A DNA stretch of 64,000 bases. Source: Distichodus sexfasciatus. Lineage: Eukaryota > Chordata > Actinopteri > Characiformes > Distichodontidae. The stretch is taken from the NCBI GenBank assembly GCA_032718565.1, contig JAVGVS010000018.1:1258501-1322500 (forward strand), read 5' to 3'. Positions 1-13,929 of this stretch are shown here, piece by piece (position 1 is the stretch's first letter; each line of letters begins with the position of its first letter). The notes below the pieces were generated by a model. It did not search any database and was not told where the DNA came from. It worked only from the letters and a program-made list of their open reading frames with translations. The translations under genes were made by a program, and so were the position numbers.

Positions 1-130
1 ACCCCCCATCCCTGAGCCTGATTACCTAACCAAAGCCCAAATAATGAGGCCCCGCAAATACGGCCTAATTGAAAGGGCTGTAAATCCATTACATATTGGT
101 CAGGGATAATCAGGAGTGGTTTAATCACTT
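1..130. promoter_or_regulatory. candidate conserved noncoding element
   Basis: This unique, repeat-free block has several ATTA/TAAT-type and GATA-like words (gattacc, ctaattg, ccattac, gggataatc). The composition is typical of developmental enhancers. Conservation could not be tested, so this is an impression from composition only. Confidence 0.25.
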
Positions 131-1061
131 TTCTCTCTTCAGGAGCACTGAAGCTGCAACAGCCAAAGCCCTGAACCTTGCCATGTGCTTATTATTCCCA
201 TCATTATCAAAATGACTTCACAGCTGTTCACGGCTGCATCTCCCCTGCTGGAGATTTCAGCAAATCTGCAAAAACGCTCCTCATTTGAGAATGGGCGTTG
301 GGGAGAAACAACATCACAGAGACTTTCTTTTTTCTCTTTTCCCCCTTTTACTCCCTCTCTTCCCTTCCTCAAGCTCAAAGTTGTTTGAGGAGCAGAAAGA
401 AAAATCTCAATTTTAGAGGCCGCCTCTGAGCCACCTACCAGGGTGGTTATTATTTTTTTTACACACATGCACACACACACGCCTCCTGGTTAATTTACTT
501 GGCTCACACCAAGCAGAAATTTCTTGCTTTATTGAGGAATCATTAGGCGTCTTTCCCGGCGACTCGAGGAATGCTTATTGTGGACTTCTCTCAGCTTTGC
601 TGCTTGCCCTGCAAAAGAAGAGGCTGATTCACAGAGCCTTGTACAGGGGTTTCCTCCAATTTTCTTTAGAATTGTTTTAAAATAGCAGTGAATGAGAAGT
701 AGGAGAGAGAGAGAGTTAAAAAGGAGAATGAAAGAAAGAGAGTGCGAGAGAACATAAAGCCTAATAGATTAAGCATACAAGTAGGGTTTTTTTATTCATG
801 GAAGTACAGCTTTCAAGACCCCCTTTTCCTCTTCTTTTGGTAGCTCTCCTCCTTTTTAGATGTTTTCTCCCATCTTTATTGGGCTCTTTTGTGAGAAGCC
901 CTGGTTGGACTTGTACAAGCAATAATCCGTCCCTTTTAACCTACCTTTATTATTTTTTTTCTTGGGCAAAAAGGAGGCCTAATTGAATTATCCTGTACTG
1001 CTTACTGCAGCTCCTATACAATTCCTTAGTCTCTCTCTCTCCACCACTCTCTCTTACCCAC

Positions 1062-1081
1062 ACCCACACACACACACACAC
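1062..1081. repeat. (CA)n microsatellite
   Basis: A short CA dinucleotide run next to CT-rich sequence (1030-1060). Confidence 0.8.
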
Positions 1082-2394
1082 CACCACAATTGCATACCAC
1101 ACATTAACACATCCAACTCCATTGCTTTAATTTGTTAAGCAAATGTATTTCCCATTTTCAGGATGCGTTTGTGCAAGAGAGAATTCTTGGGGACTTTGGC
1201 CCCTGAATGGCTTATTGGGGCATTCTGGTATTCAGGCATTCATTAAAGAGGGCAGAATGAAAGGAGCATGGTTGTATTTTCTCAAATGCTCAGGCCAGCA
1301 TGGAGCTACTCTTCCATGAGCTCCAGGGGTCTCTCTACATATGTTCTCAACATCCAGCCATTGTCACCTTTTCTGAAAAGCTCAAAAGGACAGGCCCCCT
1401 CCCCATGTGCAGAAAAACAACACAGGCCAACAGTAACAATTGTTGGCTTTTGGATTCACTATAACAAAATCGATGGCCCTCCCCTGTCCAGCCTTCCCTT
1501 GCACACTTTGACCCCAAACTTTCATGGGAGAAATCTCACTGAGCTTTTCTCTATTACCTTTGTCTCTGGTTTAAAAGACTGCTTCAATTGGCACCCACCA
1601 ACAGTTCCCTAAGGGATGGGAAAGATGGCTGGATTTTTAGGGAAGGTCCCACGGCATCCTCTGTGATGAATTCTTGGGCAAAATGACGTGAGGTAATTTT
1701 GTTTAATGCGCCCGCATGAAACGCACAGTAGCACATGTGCCAGCTTCTTTTGGAGCGGGCAGATTTAAGCGTAGATCAGCTGGCCTTTGCTGGCACTGTA
1801 GGCTCAGAGTCTCTCTCCTTCTCTCTCTCTCTACCCCCTTCCGTCTAGATTTGCTGGATGCTTTCCAGTGCCATTAGAAACGGGGGGAAATCCCAGTCTG
1901 TTGCTTTAAGCTTTCCCATACTGCAAGGAGCTTATGTTATCGGAAAGGTAAACTTCTCTGCAGAGCAATTCCTCTGCTAGGCTATACATGTAACTGGAGG
2001 GAGAAAGGAAGACTTGAAAAGAGGAAGATAGAGAGAACTTGGTACGGCAGTAATTGCGAGGAAAGGGAAGAGTTTGTGTAAAGATGGCCCAGGGCTTCCC
2101 CCGGCACTTAGCAGTGAACAGCTCTGAGTTGTCTCAATTAGCCTGTTGGCGCCCCCCATCTTCCCTCCTCTGGAGCAGCCCTCGCGCCCCCGCAAAGACA
2201 AGGGTCGGCCCTGCAATGAAAACAGGAAGCACTCAGATACAAAGATACCACTCCAGGCCTGGCCTGTCTTTTCACTAACGTAAACCTTCAAACACCAATG
2301 AAAATAAATAGGGCCCTTTGAGCAAGCCAGGGCCAGTGCTGAGTGGGTTTGTTAAAGGGGCTGGAATTGGTCAGATAGACGAAAGGTAACATGC

Positions 2395-2446
2395 TCTCCC
2401 TCTCTCTCTCTCTCTCTCCCTCTCTCTCCCTCTCACACACTCTCTC
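2395..2446. repeat. (CT)n microsatellite
   Basis: A CT-rich run interrupted by CCC and CACA. An open reading frame across it translates to serine/leucine repeats and is not a gene. Confidence 0.85.
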
Positions 2447-2919
2447 AGATCAAACCTCTCAGGTTCTGTGCCAGGCTGCTTCCTGGCCAGCCCGTTTGAG
2501 AAGTGCTGTTAAGCTGCAAAGCCAGGTGTATTGCTCCCATGGGCTCACTGAAAGAAGAGTGATAAATCCCATGACCATTTCAGAGGTCTATGGGAGGACC
2601 ATATAACAAATTAACATGGCCTTATCCCAGCTAGTGTTATAAGGTTCATTTCAGCCTTTAACTTCTGTCTTACGATGTGCCGATTTGTATCATCACAGTT
2701 GAAAGGTTGTTTGAGTATGAATTATTGAACAGCACTTAGCACAAGTTCCAAAAAGTGCAGAATGCTTGTAGTTAGCTGTGATGCTTATGGCATCAGGATA
2801 AAAATTGGTTCTCCAAACATGCGTGGCATCTTTTAGCAGCAGCTTTATGTCTGTAGTGGTCAAACTGAGAGCAGTGAGGAAAAAATCAGGGCATGCAGCT
2901 CTTCTAGCATTAGTCCATC

Positions 2920-3080
2920 CAGAAGCAGCCTCAGGGACGGCTGGGCAGCCGCATTCACTGGCCCCTAAGGAATATTAATTGCCATAGTAACCCAATGTCA
3001 CCCCCAGGTCACTCCCTTGGAGACATGTCTTAAAAAGGCCTTTGAAAATTAACAGATAAACAAATAAGCAGGCTTAGCCA
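2920..3080. promoter_or_regulatory. candidate conserved noncoding element
   Basis: A low-repeat block with gaatattaattgcc, ccatagtaaccc and an aaaattaacagataaacaaa stretch (homeodomain- and forkhead-like words). It resembles vertebrate developmental CNEs. Function and conservation are inferred, not shown. Confidence 0.25.
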
Positions 3081-3475
3081 ATAAAAGGGGTGCATAGCTA
3101 CCTACTTGTGCTAAAGGATGTTTATCCCAGATGACAAGCTGTAGAGAATCTGCAGTCGTAACATTAGACTAAACACTGGCTCTGCTCTGTCGCGGCATGT
3201 GTATGTGTGCCTTACTAATCCATGTGTATTGTTCCATCCCTTCTGCCATTAAGCTGTTAGAGCACATCTGCTAACAGTTTTAAAGACGGGATACACAGAC
3301 ACAAACACATATACGTAGATAATACTGTCTTAACCTGTTCTTGTTCAACTTCATATTTCCTAATACCAAGAAGCTCACTCTCATCTGTCTATACCACTGT
3401 GCTGAGTGGTGTGTAACTATAGCTATTCATGAGCACTTTGTCTATGCAGTACCCTGCGTCTTTGGTGCTGGACTA

Positions 3476-3528
3476 GGGTTGGGGTGTCGTGGGGGAGGGG
3501 TTGGGGAGGGGTTGGGGTGCAGCAGGGT
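3476..3528 (+). other. G-rich tract with G-quadruplex potential
   Basis: At least five runs of four or more G's are separated by 1-3 bases (ggggttggggaggggttgggg within the tract). This fits the usual G4 pattern on the + strand, that is, on the sense strand of the meis2 pre-mRNA. A second G-rich patch lies at 3728-3748. No function is claimed. Confidence 0.6.
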
Positions 3529-4532
3529 CAGAGGGGTGCAGGGTTGAAGGAGGCCCACACACTAATCTGTCATATGCTCATTCGTCTCCTAGTCCAGAAG
3601 TCAGTTTTCCATTCACCCGTGGCAACCCCTGCAACAGTTTGGTGTGTGTGTGTGCAGTTGTTTATATTTGCAGCTCTCTGAGACGGAAACTAATTACGCA
3701 TATGTATGTGTTAAATGAGTTGGTTATGGGGGGGTTGGGGGGGGTTTAGCAGCAAAATAATTATCAGCAGGGGTTTGGAAAGTGGCTTGGTTTTTTAAGT
3801 CACTGAAGTTTTGGGTCCAGGCCTTTGTCAGAGAGTGCGTTCATGTTCTGGCTCTATAACGAGGATCCAAGTTGTCTCTGTCTGCCATCTGTTCTCAGAT
3901 TCCCTTGTTCTCACACTGTGCTGTAAACCTGGAGCACTAAGACTAAAGCCATTGATAACCACACACTCTCTTTTATAATTTACAGTGCCATGACAATCAA
4001 AACAAGGGTCTCACAGAACAAGCATCACATACAGCCTGAATGATAAAAAACAATTGTTCTCTAGTCTACTTTTGTTCCTGTTGGCTGTTTGGCCGCAACA
4101 CAGCAAGCTTTTTCACAAGAAGGTGAAAAGAGCACTGAAAGCTAAGACGTCCTATCAAGTGTCTGGCCTTTTCTTGTGGGTTGCATATTTATCTGAAAAG
4201 CCACATCAGCTTCTACATTTCATGTCATTTTATGTCTTAACAGTAATTCCTTGCTGATTGTATATGTCTGTGTGTGTTTCACACAACAGTGACTGACAAT
4301 ATCTTGTTTACTGCATGCCTGGCCTACTGTGCACCAGGTCCAGACCTCCAGCAGTTGTTATAGTCGTAATCTGCTTCGTCATGTCCGCTATTCCACTGCT
4401 TAGTCCTGTAAACATGTGAAGCAATCTTAAGGATATGAGATGGATTCCCCACAAAGACAGTGGTTCCCCTTAACTGAAATGAGTTCACGGAATGATTTGA
4501 AATGTAATTTCCTTTAATGTTTTCATCTACAT

Positions 4533-4662
4533 TACTGTCCAAAAGTCTTTAACCATCCCTTATTGCTGTATATGATGCTAGGAAAATGAGAGAAATAAAT
4601 ACAGTGATTTTTTGTAATCATTTTTTATGAGGGGTGGCTCAAGACCTTTGCACAATACTGTA
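4533..4662. mobile_element. short terminal-inverted-repeat element (MITE-like, 130 bp)
   Basis: The left end reads tactgtccaaaagtctttaa. The right end, reverse-complemented, reads tacagtattgtgcaaaggtc, so the two ends form imperfect inverted repeats sharing the tac(a)gt..caaa(a/g)gtctt core. The interior is AT-rich and noncoding. The ends match a non-autonomous DNA element that I recall as common in fish genomes, with a Tc1/mariner-like TA at the edges. It is old, since several end positions differ. The family name cannot be assigned without a repeat library. Confidence 0.55.
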
Positions 4663-6689
4663 TGCCTTTTCGCTGTCAGGAGGCAGGTTGACTATTTAAT
4701 TGCATGTTCAAATTTCTGTTATTGGTTAGTACTGTTTTCTTAGTTAATGTTTTATGAGAGTTATTTAATAAATAATATAATTTAATAATTATTTAATAAA
4801 GTAGTAAAGAGGAGTGCTCTCAATAATGCCTACAAGTATTTTCCTTAAAAAGAAGATTAAAGCTTGTCATGGCCCAAGTCATTGGTCAAGCATAGCATAA
4901 ACCACTGTGGGTAAAAGAACGACCCACTCCAGGACTGTAGTGCTGGGCGTAAGGATGTGGCAGTGGCGGCTGAGTTGGCTGCACTTGATTGGTGAAGCGT
5001 AGAACAGGGGCAGTGAAGCCAAGCACCACGACATGCAGAGATGACCACATCTCCTCTGACCTGAAGAGAGGCCAAATGAAGCAGAGAGCATGCAGGGGAG
5101 TGCGGTCAGATTTATAAACTCCAGAAACCCGCTGGAGACCTCTCCGACAGCCCACGCTTCAGCGGCGGGAGGCCCCAAGCCTCCAAGCGCCGGCCAGCCA
5201 TCTGCAGTAAAAAACACTGCTTTTGCAGACTCCAAAACAGACCTGGCCCTCAAACTTCTCCAAACACTGGAGTGATGTAATGGGCCGTGGGGGCGACGCG
5301 AGATAAACGCTCGTGCAGGAAAGCAAAAAGCCGGCCGAGGACTTCAGGGGCTGACTCTGTATGTTCTCCGCCCCAGTATTTTCCCGTGCATTTCCCCCTC
5401 ATGGCTGAATGTGGAGCATGGTACAGTTTAAAATAGTGCCTGTCTGTCTTGCTGACTCTCTCCCCCTCTCTCTCCTGCACTGCCCTTCCTCCTTTCTCTC
5501 CTCCAGGGACCTTATGCTCTCCGTACCCCTGTGCCATGCCAGAGGGGTTAGTGGGGCTGGACCCCGGTAGGCCATGGGCAGAGCAGGGCATTAATCAGTG
5601 CGGTGGCTGTGGATCTGAGGAGCAGCCCTGGGAGATGGCCTTATGTGCTGCAGGCCTCCACGCAGCCTAGCCCCTTTGATATTCAGCTCACACCAGGAGA
5701 GGGGAAATGCAGGGGGAAAAGAAACAGCACAAACATGGAAGTAGCAAACCAGGCAAAAGGGGAAGGGGTTGAAGGGGCGGGGAGGGGGTGGGTGATGGTA
5801 TGGAGGAGGGAGGGGAGAGGGTATGAAGAAGAAATCAAAAACAGACTCTGTTTCTCTGTTTGGTTTGTCATGGGACCCAGGCTGCACCAAATCCCAGGGC
5901 TGCCATCTTGTTGTGTGATTTTTTCTTCCCCCCTCTTAGCTTCTTTTGTTTTGTCTCCCACTTATTGCAGAGCAGAAAGTCTTCATGGTGGGGGCTTTGC
6001 TTGCTCACCTATCTCCCCTTGAGCTTTGACTCTTCCTGTCTTTGTCATTTGATGATGAAGCGCTCTCATGGAGCAATGTGATTTCATATCTCTGAGTGCG
6101 TATCAAAGGCTGCAAATAAAGTGCCCCAATTTGCTGTGGTTTCCGCGCTACCACCCAAGATGCAAGCACACCAAAGCCTTGCTTCACTGCACCACAACAT
6201 CTTTCCCTGCTAAGGGAAGCCATGTGACATTTTGGATCCCAGTCCTTCCCAGGTCTGCAATTTGCAATTGAATAGATGACTGTAATCCACAAGAGCATGT
6301 ATAGCTACACAGATGAGTAAATACGATAGGGTGTCCTATATCCAAAATAGTTACATGGAGGGAGCAAGGGAAAGGGAACCAAAAAATGAATAATTCCAAA
6401 TCAGGCTTGTGCAGGCTTTGGCTCCAGATGTGAATCTGTGTGAATATTGATCATTGCATGCTAGTCCCTATATCCCCAGGGCTGCCGAGGTTCACACAAA
6501 AAAAGCTCTCTTTAAAGCTTGCAAAAACCAAGCTGCTACAATGATTTAGATAAAGAGGCCTGGCGCGACACAGCATGCTTTACCAGCCAGAACCACCTCC
6601 CTGCTTCTCCTCCTCTTCCTCTGCTTCTTCCAAGAAGAGCAAAGAAGGGGGAGAAAGGAGGGGGAAAACCTGTAATTATCCACACATTT

Positions 6690-6860
6690 CTGAATCCCCC
6701 TTAATGTTCATTATTTAAAACCAGCAGCAATTACAAGTTCAAAGGGGTTTATAGGGCCAGCAACCCGCATAATCGCCAGCAAATGAAGAGCGGCTCATTC
6801 GTCACAGCAGAGCGCGCTGGCAGGGCTGAATCATGTGTGCAGTGACAGTGGTGGATTTCC
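6690..6860. promoter_or_regulatory. candidate conserved noncoding element
   Basis: Repeat-free sequence with ttaatgttcattatttaaaa, gcaattaca and aatcgccagcaaatg words, followed by a CpG-containing part (agcgcgctggc). Composition is enhancer-like; conservation was not tested. Confidence 0.25.
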
Positions 6861-9800
6861 GCACAGGCACAAATCTCTGCTACCTCAGGGCTGCAGCATG
6901 CTCTATCCCTGCTTGCAATCCTCTTAGGCATGGTGTATTGTCTCTCTCACCCACCCCCTGGGGCTACCCTCCACACATGAAAAACATATCAAACTTCACC
7001 CTGGCTTATGCCTACAATCATGTGCTTGTTGTCCTTCTGTTTGTGGTTGCAAGGCCGCCCACCAGCTTCTTCAAGCTCTCCCCTCTTATGATCCTTCCAA
7101 TCCCTCTCTTGCCTAGCTCCCTCATCCTCAGGTTCATCAGCATGCCAGAGCTTTCAGCCTGTGGTGTGACAGTGTGCCTTTCGCGTGCCATGAGCAGTCA
7201 CTCCTCACAGGTGGCTCTCTCTTACCTTTGTGGATTGGTCACAATGTCTAATCCTGTCTTCAGGTGGCTGTTTAGCACATTGAGAAGAGGTCTCCCAAAG
7301 TGAACTGCTCCTATTACAGCATGCACTGACTGAAGGTCACCATGTACAACCCTCTCTATGAAAACACTCCTCCCCTACTCCAGACCCAGGTGGCCTTTCC
7401 TTTCTTTCTCCCTCTCTCTCTCGATCGTATTCCATGTTTCATATCCTCTCTACATTGCCCTCTGTGGCTCTTTCCTCCCACTTTTCTCATTTTTCACCTC
7501 ACTGCCATTCTCTTCCCTGACCCTAACTCCTCAGTTTATCAGTTTGCCCCTTTCCCTTGGTTCAGTGCAGCAGGTCACCTTTCCCTCCATTGCCCTGTCT
7601 TTGTCTCCTACCCCCAGATCAGCCGAACCCTTGTCCGCATTAGGGATCCTTGATAACATCTCCATGGGGACTTGCTCCACTGCTCCCACCATTTCCTGCC
7701 TGCTGCTCCCATTGTGGCGTTGCTCGCACAGGGCAGATCCGAGTCTCCCCTGAATTCAATGCCTCAACCGTTGTCATCTTTTTTTGCCCCAGCGATGCAC
7801 AGAAAATACCAAAGGACTCATTTTTCACAGAGGAGGAAGCTTCTCTGAGAAGGCGGGAGCTTGCTGTTTCATTAAGTGATCCATCCAGGCAGACACGTGC
7901 GCTTGCCAGAGCCCTTGCTTGCCCATGCAAGTGTGTGTATTAGAATGGAATCCGTTGGGAGATTAATGGTCTACTGCCTCTGTACCATTGATTATCTCCA
8001 TGCCATTTTTCCCCCTCTTCCTGCACAGATATTAAAAAGTAATGAACCCTACAGAGAAAAAGGAAGGCAAGCCTTCACGCATCATTTTAACTTATTTGGA
8101 CTCAAACAGAGCAGGATCTCTTTAAGGCACAGTTTGAGTGGAATTAAGTAAATAAATGTGGAGTGTGATGGTGAAGAAATGTGCTGCAACTGGAAAAAAG
8201 ACTTGAGTTAAGCAAAGACAACCCCTGACACATGGAACAAACCCCTGCAGATGTTAACAATTGCTAGCCATAGCATTCCTAGGTTTAGAGCCGGCTTGTA
8301 ATTGCTATAATAAATGTGGTAACCATTGACAGTAATGGAATTGTAGAGACCCATCTCAAGAATTAGTGTGATCCACTAAGCTGCTTCAAGATGTCTGCCG
8401 TATGTCTCTAACCACGACATGGCCAAATACACTACATCCAAAATTTGTCAGTACTGACTATAGGGTGACTGGACCCATTGTCCTCTGACTTTGTGTAGCA
8501 CAGAGCTCCACCCTAGGCAGAACTGGTCACAAGGTGGAGTTAAAGTTTTTCTCTGTAGTGTCCCCTGGTGAAAGACACAGAGGTCCAGTCAGGAAAATGA
8601 CTTCCTGAGCCATTAATGTCAATCAGTGAACTGGATGGGCCTCCCCTTGCAGACTATTCAGACAATCTGAAGTATGAAGGTAAAGGTGAAGCCTGATATT
8701 GTAAACCTGACGGGAAGCATTTTTTCCTGGCCTGCTTAGCGCACTTATTTGTAATGCTAAAGCTTCATTTGGGTTTAGTATGTGGTAATGACTTGGGCTT
8801 TGGATCTCACCCAACAAAGCTGCACTGTCAATGATGCAGCCATTACCGAGGCACTTTCATACCCAAGGTCTACATTATAGAAGTGTGGCGTTCGATTCCC
8901 GCCAGTCAAAGTCTACTGTTCTCTCCTTAGCTCAATTGCATCATGAATTATTGGGCAGCGGTCGGGTGGGAGTGAGAGCCAGGGGATGGGGAAGGGGTGA
9001 GTGAGAGAAAGAGTGAGTGCACTAAAATAAAAACAACAACAGCTGTCTTACACCTCACATCAGCCTTCCTGCGATTGATGCTGAGGGGAGGAGTTTGGAT
9101 TACCTCAGCAAGTGGTTGTGTTACATTCCTGAGAAGGGAAGGGGGAAGTGCAAAGGGAGGGGGGTGTTCAATGAGTTGTTGAAATGAACACAGACGCTTG
9201 TCAACAGCCTTCGAGCCAGCCGGCCATCAGAGTGCATTTTCAGCCTAAAGGTTAATGGTCTTCCCCCTGTATTCTTGTTCTGCTGGAGTCCAGTAGAATA
9301 GGGCTCTCTCTCAAGCCTGCTCCTCTGTTCTGTGGGAGAAGCACAGAGCTTGAGCCTATGGTCTCCTGACAGTGGCATGGGTCAGTCCAAAAAGCTCTTA
9401 GTGGATCTCTAAATCCCCTTTATCTTCTACTTTAAGACAGCGCATGAGCTCTGAGAGTAGTGGCTGTGTTTGGATTACCAGAACTGTCTTTGATGCCTCC
9501 GTATGAGGCATGGGGTAGCGGTATAAGGAGGGGAGGAACAGAGGCAGGCAGCAGTTTCTGTATTTGTGAAAAATAGTCATAGTCATGCTATTAGATTTAA
9601 TGCTGAAATGTTCATCACATTTATTATAGGGGAAGGCAATATTAAAAAGATACATTAAAGGAAGAATTTTTATGGATTGTGTGTGTGCAGAGTGTAAGAG
9701 GGATAATATTTCAGTGTGTTTTGTGAAATGTTGCTCAGATGAGTGTCAGACTCACTGTCAGGTCCCAGGAGTAGACTCCCTGGACCTCTGCCTGATTGGC

Positions 9801-12800
9801 ACTAGCATACGTTGCTGATTGGGTTAGTGGGAGATGGCGACATTTGTGGCTTCCAGGCTTTTCTTTTTGCGTTTCATTAGTTAGGAAAACTGTCGGTGCG
9901 AAGAAAAAAAGGTCAGCCACATCTCTGATTCAGTCACACCCTCCCCCTAGCGCCATCCCACCCTCCCCCTTCCCCCTCCCCTCCCTTCCTCTAATAAGCG
10001 GTAAGCTGAGCGAGCTGATGGTCATCCTCCCATGGGGCAGTTGGGTAGTTGCCAGCTTCCTGCCTGCTTTGTCAGTGGATAAAACCAGTAACAAACGAGG
10101 AGCCTATAGCCAAGCCTGCCGGCCAGGTCAGGGGTCAGCAGGCCTAGGGGCAGGATTGAGCTGAAAAGTACTATGGGGTGAGGGGGAGTGGCACAGGAAT
10201 GCACTTAAAGGAGGCTGGCTTGGTTCTGCCTAAACTGCAGTACTCATCTCACTGCCCTTCCCTACTTTGAATCGTTTAAACTCTTCTTCTATGCTATACT
10301 ACTACATCAAGATTGGAGAAGTCCCCAGGGTGCTTGTCAGTTCATGACAAACACAGTGCCTGTATGCTCACAAATGGCTGAGATTCTGAATTCTTACATA
10401 GAAGTAACATGGCTTAACTGAGACCTGAATAGACCAGGTATGAGCCGTAGATGGACTGAGGCTTGGCTTGGCCTGGTCTGTCATCACAATATGTTTCTGC
10501 AAATTGTAATGGAGAGGCCTTTGGCTAAGTGTGGTTATTCTTTTCTGCTTCTGTTGGCTCAAGTGTCTGTGCTTTCACAAGGATGAGTGTGTGTGTGAAG
10601 GAGGAGGAGTGTTGGCTTTTCTGCAGAGACGTTGTTTAGTCCTCTCTCCAAGCTGGCTAAACGGACGCCATGCTTGACTTCTACACTTTTAGCATCATTA
10701 ACCTACAGGAAGTGGCCCCTGCAGCTGTTTGCAGGCTGCACCACATTCCCAGCTAATAGCTAAATGTTGGGCTCACTCTGCCGAGAGTTTTGACCTTAAA
10801 ACAAGTTCGGCATCACAGATTTGCTCATGCTTTTGACATTATCGGTTTGCCTTGAAGGTTCCTCCTTGTCCTTCTGCTGTTCCAGTGAAAACGAGCTAAA
10901 TTCAGTTTTTTTAATCTTCTCATGGAAATACATGGAACTGAAATGTGTTTGTCTATGTAAATACTTCTCATTCTTGTTAGGTTAATTCTGTAAAGAAGAA
11001 GAAAGAATTGTCAAACACCACTTATAGAAGTGTGCTTTTTACATAAATACGTTTTTACTGTAGTCATACATTAAGTGCTTGCTTCTCACCACTTTCATTT
11101 CCAAAACCAAACAGTGTCACAATAAAAGGTAAAGTCCTAGTCTGGCCAGCCAACACTAAGGCCCTCTCAGACAGGAGACTTGGGGTCTACAAATATGATG
11201 ATGCTGTTGTTTCTGTCATGTCTTATAGAAGATTCCCTAGTTCTTTTCTTCATACACTGGCTGCAATAACACCTTCCCCTTGCCCTCATGCAGGCAAAGT
11301 ATATTAAAGTTTGCTGAGAAGAGTTAGAGCCCACAGGGTGGGTTTGGGGTGGGGATAGGGAGAATGTGCTGAAGGAGAAGGTTAAAGGAATTTAGATGTC
11401 TAATGGTCCAATGTCTGCACAATGAGAGGTTCAGAGTCTGTTGCTCCCTGGTGCCATCTAGACTCATTAAGTCAAAATATAGCCTGGTGATAGAAAACAG
11501 GGGACATTGCTCAAAAAGTATGTGTATATATTAGGCAGAGATAACAACTGTGAGGCAATCGCAGTTGTGAAGTATGTGAAATATTTTATGTGTTCTGTTA
11601 ATTTCTTTTACCTAGATACTACATTCTTCCTGGACTGTGCCTACACCTTTCCAGCCTGTTCTTCTTGTCAGAGAGGCACTGATCTACATCTACATCTACA
11701 TTATTATTAAATTAGTGTTGATGTTTATCCAGTAGACTGGCCAAATTTGCCCTCAAGCATGAGTGCTCAGATCTCTTTATGACGGGCAATAGTGGCAAGT
11801 GGCTGAGCTTTGCTGTCCCTCGTGACCCAGCCGTGGGCCTCTCTCCCTTTCACTTTTACACCCCTGGCCTGGGTTTGACCACAACCTTCAACAATGACCA
11901 GCTCTGAGCCACCCCCCCCCCAACTGGCCCATAAACAGTGAGTCCCGGTTCAAAAGGATACGGGGTGAAGATAACAACCAAAGACTCTGATAAGCCCATT
12001 GTCAGGCCTTTCTGAAACCGAGTCTCGGCCTGCATGCGTGTCAACAGTAAAGCAACACGAGTAACCAGTTACCACAACAAAGTGAGGCACCTGCTCTGAT
12101 AAACTAGGTTCAATTCCTACCCTGTAGGACCAGTCCAGGAGAGAGCAGAAACCTTAGGAGAGGAAGGGTGAGCTCGGGGGAGGCTCACTCTGAGATAGAT
12201 AGGCAGGCTGGCAGTAGCTGGCAGGTCGAGTGGATGAGAGGTTCGGCCCATCCTCCTCCTCCTTCATCTCATCCACCCTCTCCCTCTCTCCCCTGCAAGG
12301 ACATGGAGATCAGGTTGCGGCCCTTGAAAGAACTGGCCGGCTGCAGGGGAAAGAGAAACCACGAACTTGATCTGATGATTAAACAGCCTCATCACTATGG
12401 CTGTGAGCCACGGCTGAGCACAGGTTTGCAGCGAGAGGAATAAAGAAGGGCTTTTGTCCCCAAGTCACAAGGTCTACCCTCAGCCTACCACTGTCACCCA
12501 GGACACACACACACTCCCACTCCACACCTTGCTCAGATCAGCACCATAGAATTAAGCAGCGCCGATGCCAGAGAGAAGGTGAGCCAGGGCTTTGCAAGCT
12601 CCCGAATGCAGCATCTAGTTAATTTTCAAGTTCTTTAGTGGAAAATCAATATTGTAGTGGAGGGTGCTGTAGCTCAGTTAATAACTGTGGATCTTAGAGC
12701 AGCTCCACTATGAAGTTTAAGTTAAGGACTAAACATTCCATGAGCAGCCTGCTGCTCTTCGGCAGGGGGCTTGGCTTTGCTGTCTGAGTGGCACGGTGCA

Positions 12801-13351
12801 TGCCTGTCTCTTGCTCTCAAACAGCTTTGGGAGAGAGTGTGGGAGTGACTACTTTTTAGCCCTAATGCATGTTTGCCCTCAGCAGCCTTCTTCTAGGGCA
12901 TCCTCAGAGGCAACTCGCTACCTTCCCTCCAGAACCAACTGCCCTTGCTCTTCTACCATGCCATTCTGTCTGTTTGTAGGGCAACAGTTTGTTTGGCAAG
13001 CAAAACGATAGATGAAGTTGCTATAGAACCTTGCACCATCTCCAGCGAACATAAATTAATGGTGTAGAGCAAACAGGGCTCTGGCACCAAGCCAGCAGTG
13101 CAGAGCAGGACAGCAGCCAGCGATTGTGGAAGGGGCACAGCTACGAACTCCGGTGGAGAGAGGAAGGAATGGAAAGAGAGAGGGAGAGGGAGAGAGGTAG
13201 GTTGTGTATATATTGCTCCTGGAGCTCAGGTCCCTTTGAAGATGCTGAAATGGCAACTGCCTTACCCCTGCAGAAGCAAGTCCAGCAGACCTGCTAAGTG
13301 CATCTGCCACTGTAACAGTAACCCTGCAGTTCATCATGCAGAAATAAAAAT

Positions 13352-13386
13352 TGTGTGTGTGTGTGTGTGTGTGTATGTATATGTGT
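13352..13386. repeat. (GT)n microsatellite
   Basis: GT dinucleotide run with a short TATG/ATGT tail. Nearby GT-rich DNA continues at 13460-13496. Confidence 0.85.
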
Positions 13387-13929
13387 TTTAGTCTGCGCCC
13401 ATGATAAATACAATAACGTAACTTCTGGAAGGCACGCTAAGTTTTGGAAGGCATATAGGGTTGTGTGTGTTGTGTGTCTGTTGTGTATGTGTGTGGTTCA
13501 GCTGAGGGTCTGACTCATTGAGTCGTATTGCATTCTTGCCTGTTTTCTCCCAGTAGTCAGGAAGCAGCTTAGTCCCAAAGAAAATAAAACAAACACAGAA
13601 CACTCACCCCCCTGTAACCTGCACCACACACACACACACACAGGCAGGAGACGGGGGGTTCACATTGCCAAAATCCTGCCTTTTTGTTTAAACAATGCAC
13701 TCTTTTACAGTTTATTCAGCAAACAAAGATGTCATTCCCCAGTGTCTGTGTGGCAAGTCTTGTCTTACATAAACTAAACTGTAAATACAACGTTCCTATT
13801 CTATCCACTAGTCTAATTCATCACAACCACATCCCAAACCCTGAGCCTACCATCACCATATTTACAGTCTATCATACTATTAACAATAGGCTTAGTTCTA
13901 TTATTATCATTATTATTCATGAATGCCAA

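Noticed and set aside
6833..7303. 156-codon plus-strand open frame
   Set aside because: Leucine/serine-rich translation from a CT-rich strand with no domain; typical of chance frames in pyrimidine-rich intron DNA.
8560..8580. CTCF-like cccctggtg at 8564 (and tccctggtgcc near 11446)
   Set aside because: Only part of the core matches (the GCGCC half is missing), so it is much weaker than the two sites after the gene.
8885..8912. tRNA or SINE B-box-like gttcgattcccgcc
   Set aside because: No A box at the right distance upstream and no cloverleaf can be drawn; treated as chance or too decayed to call.
12108..12125. B-box-like ggttcaattcctacc
   Set aside because: No matching A box and no SINE body or tail nearby.
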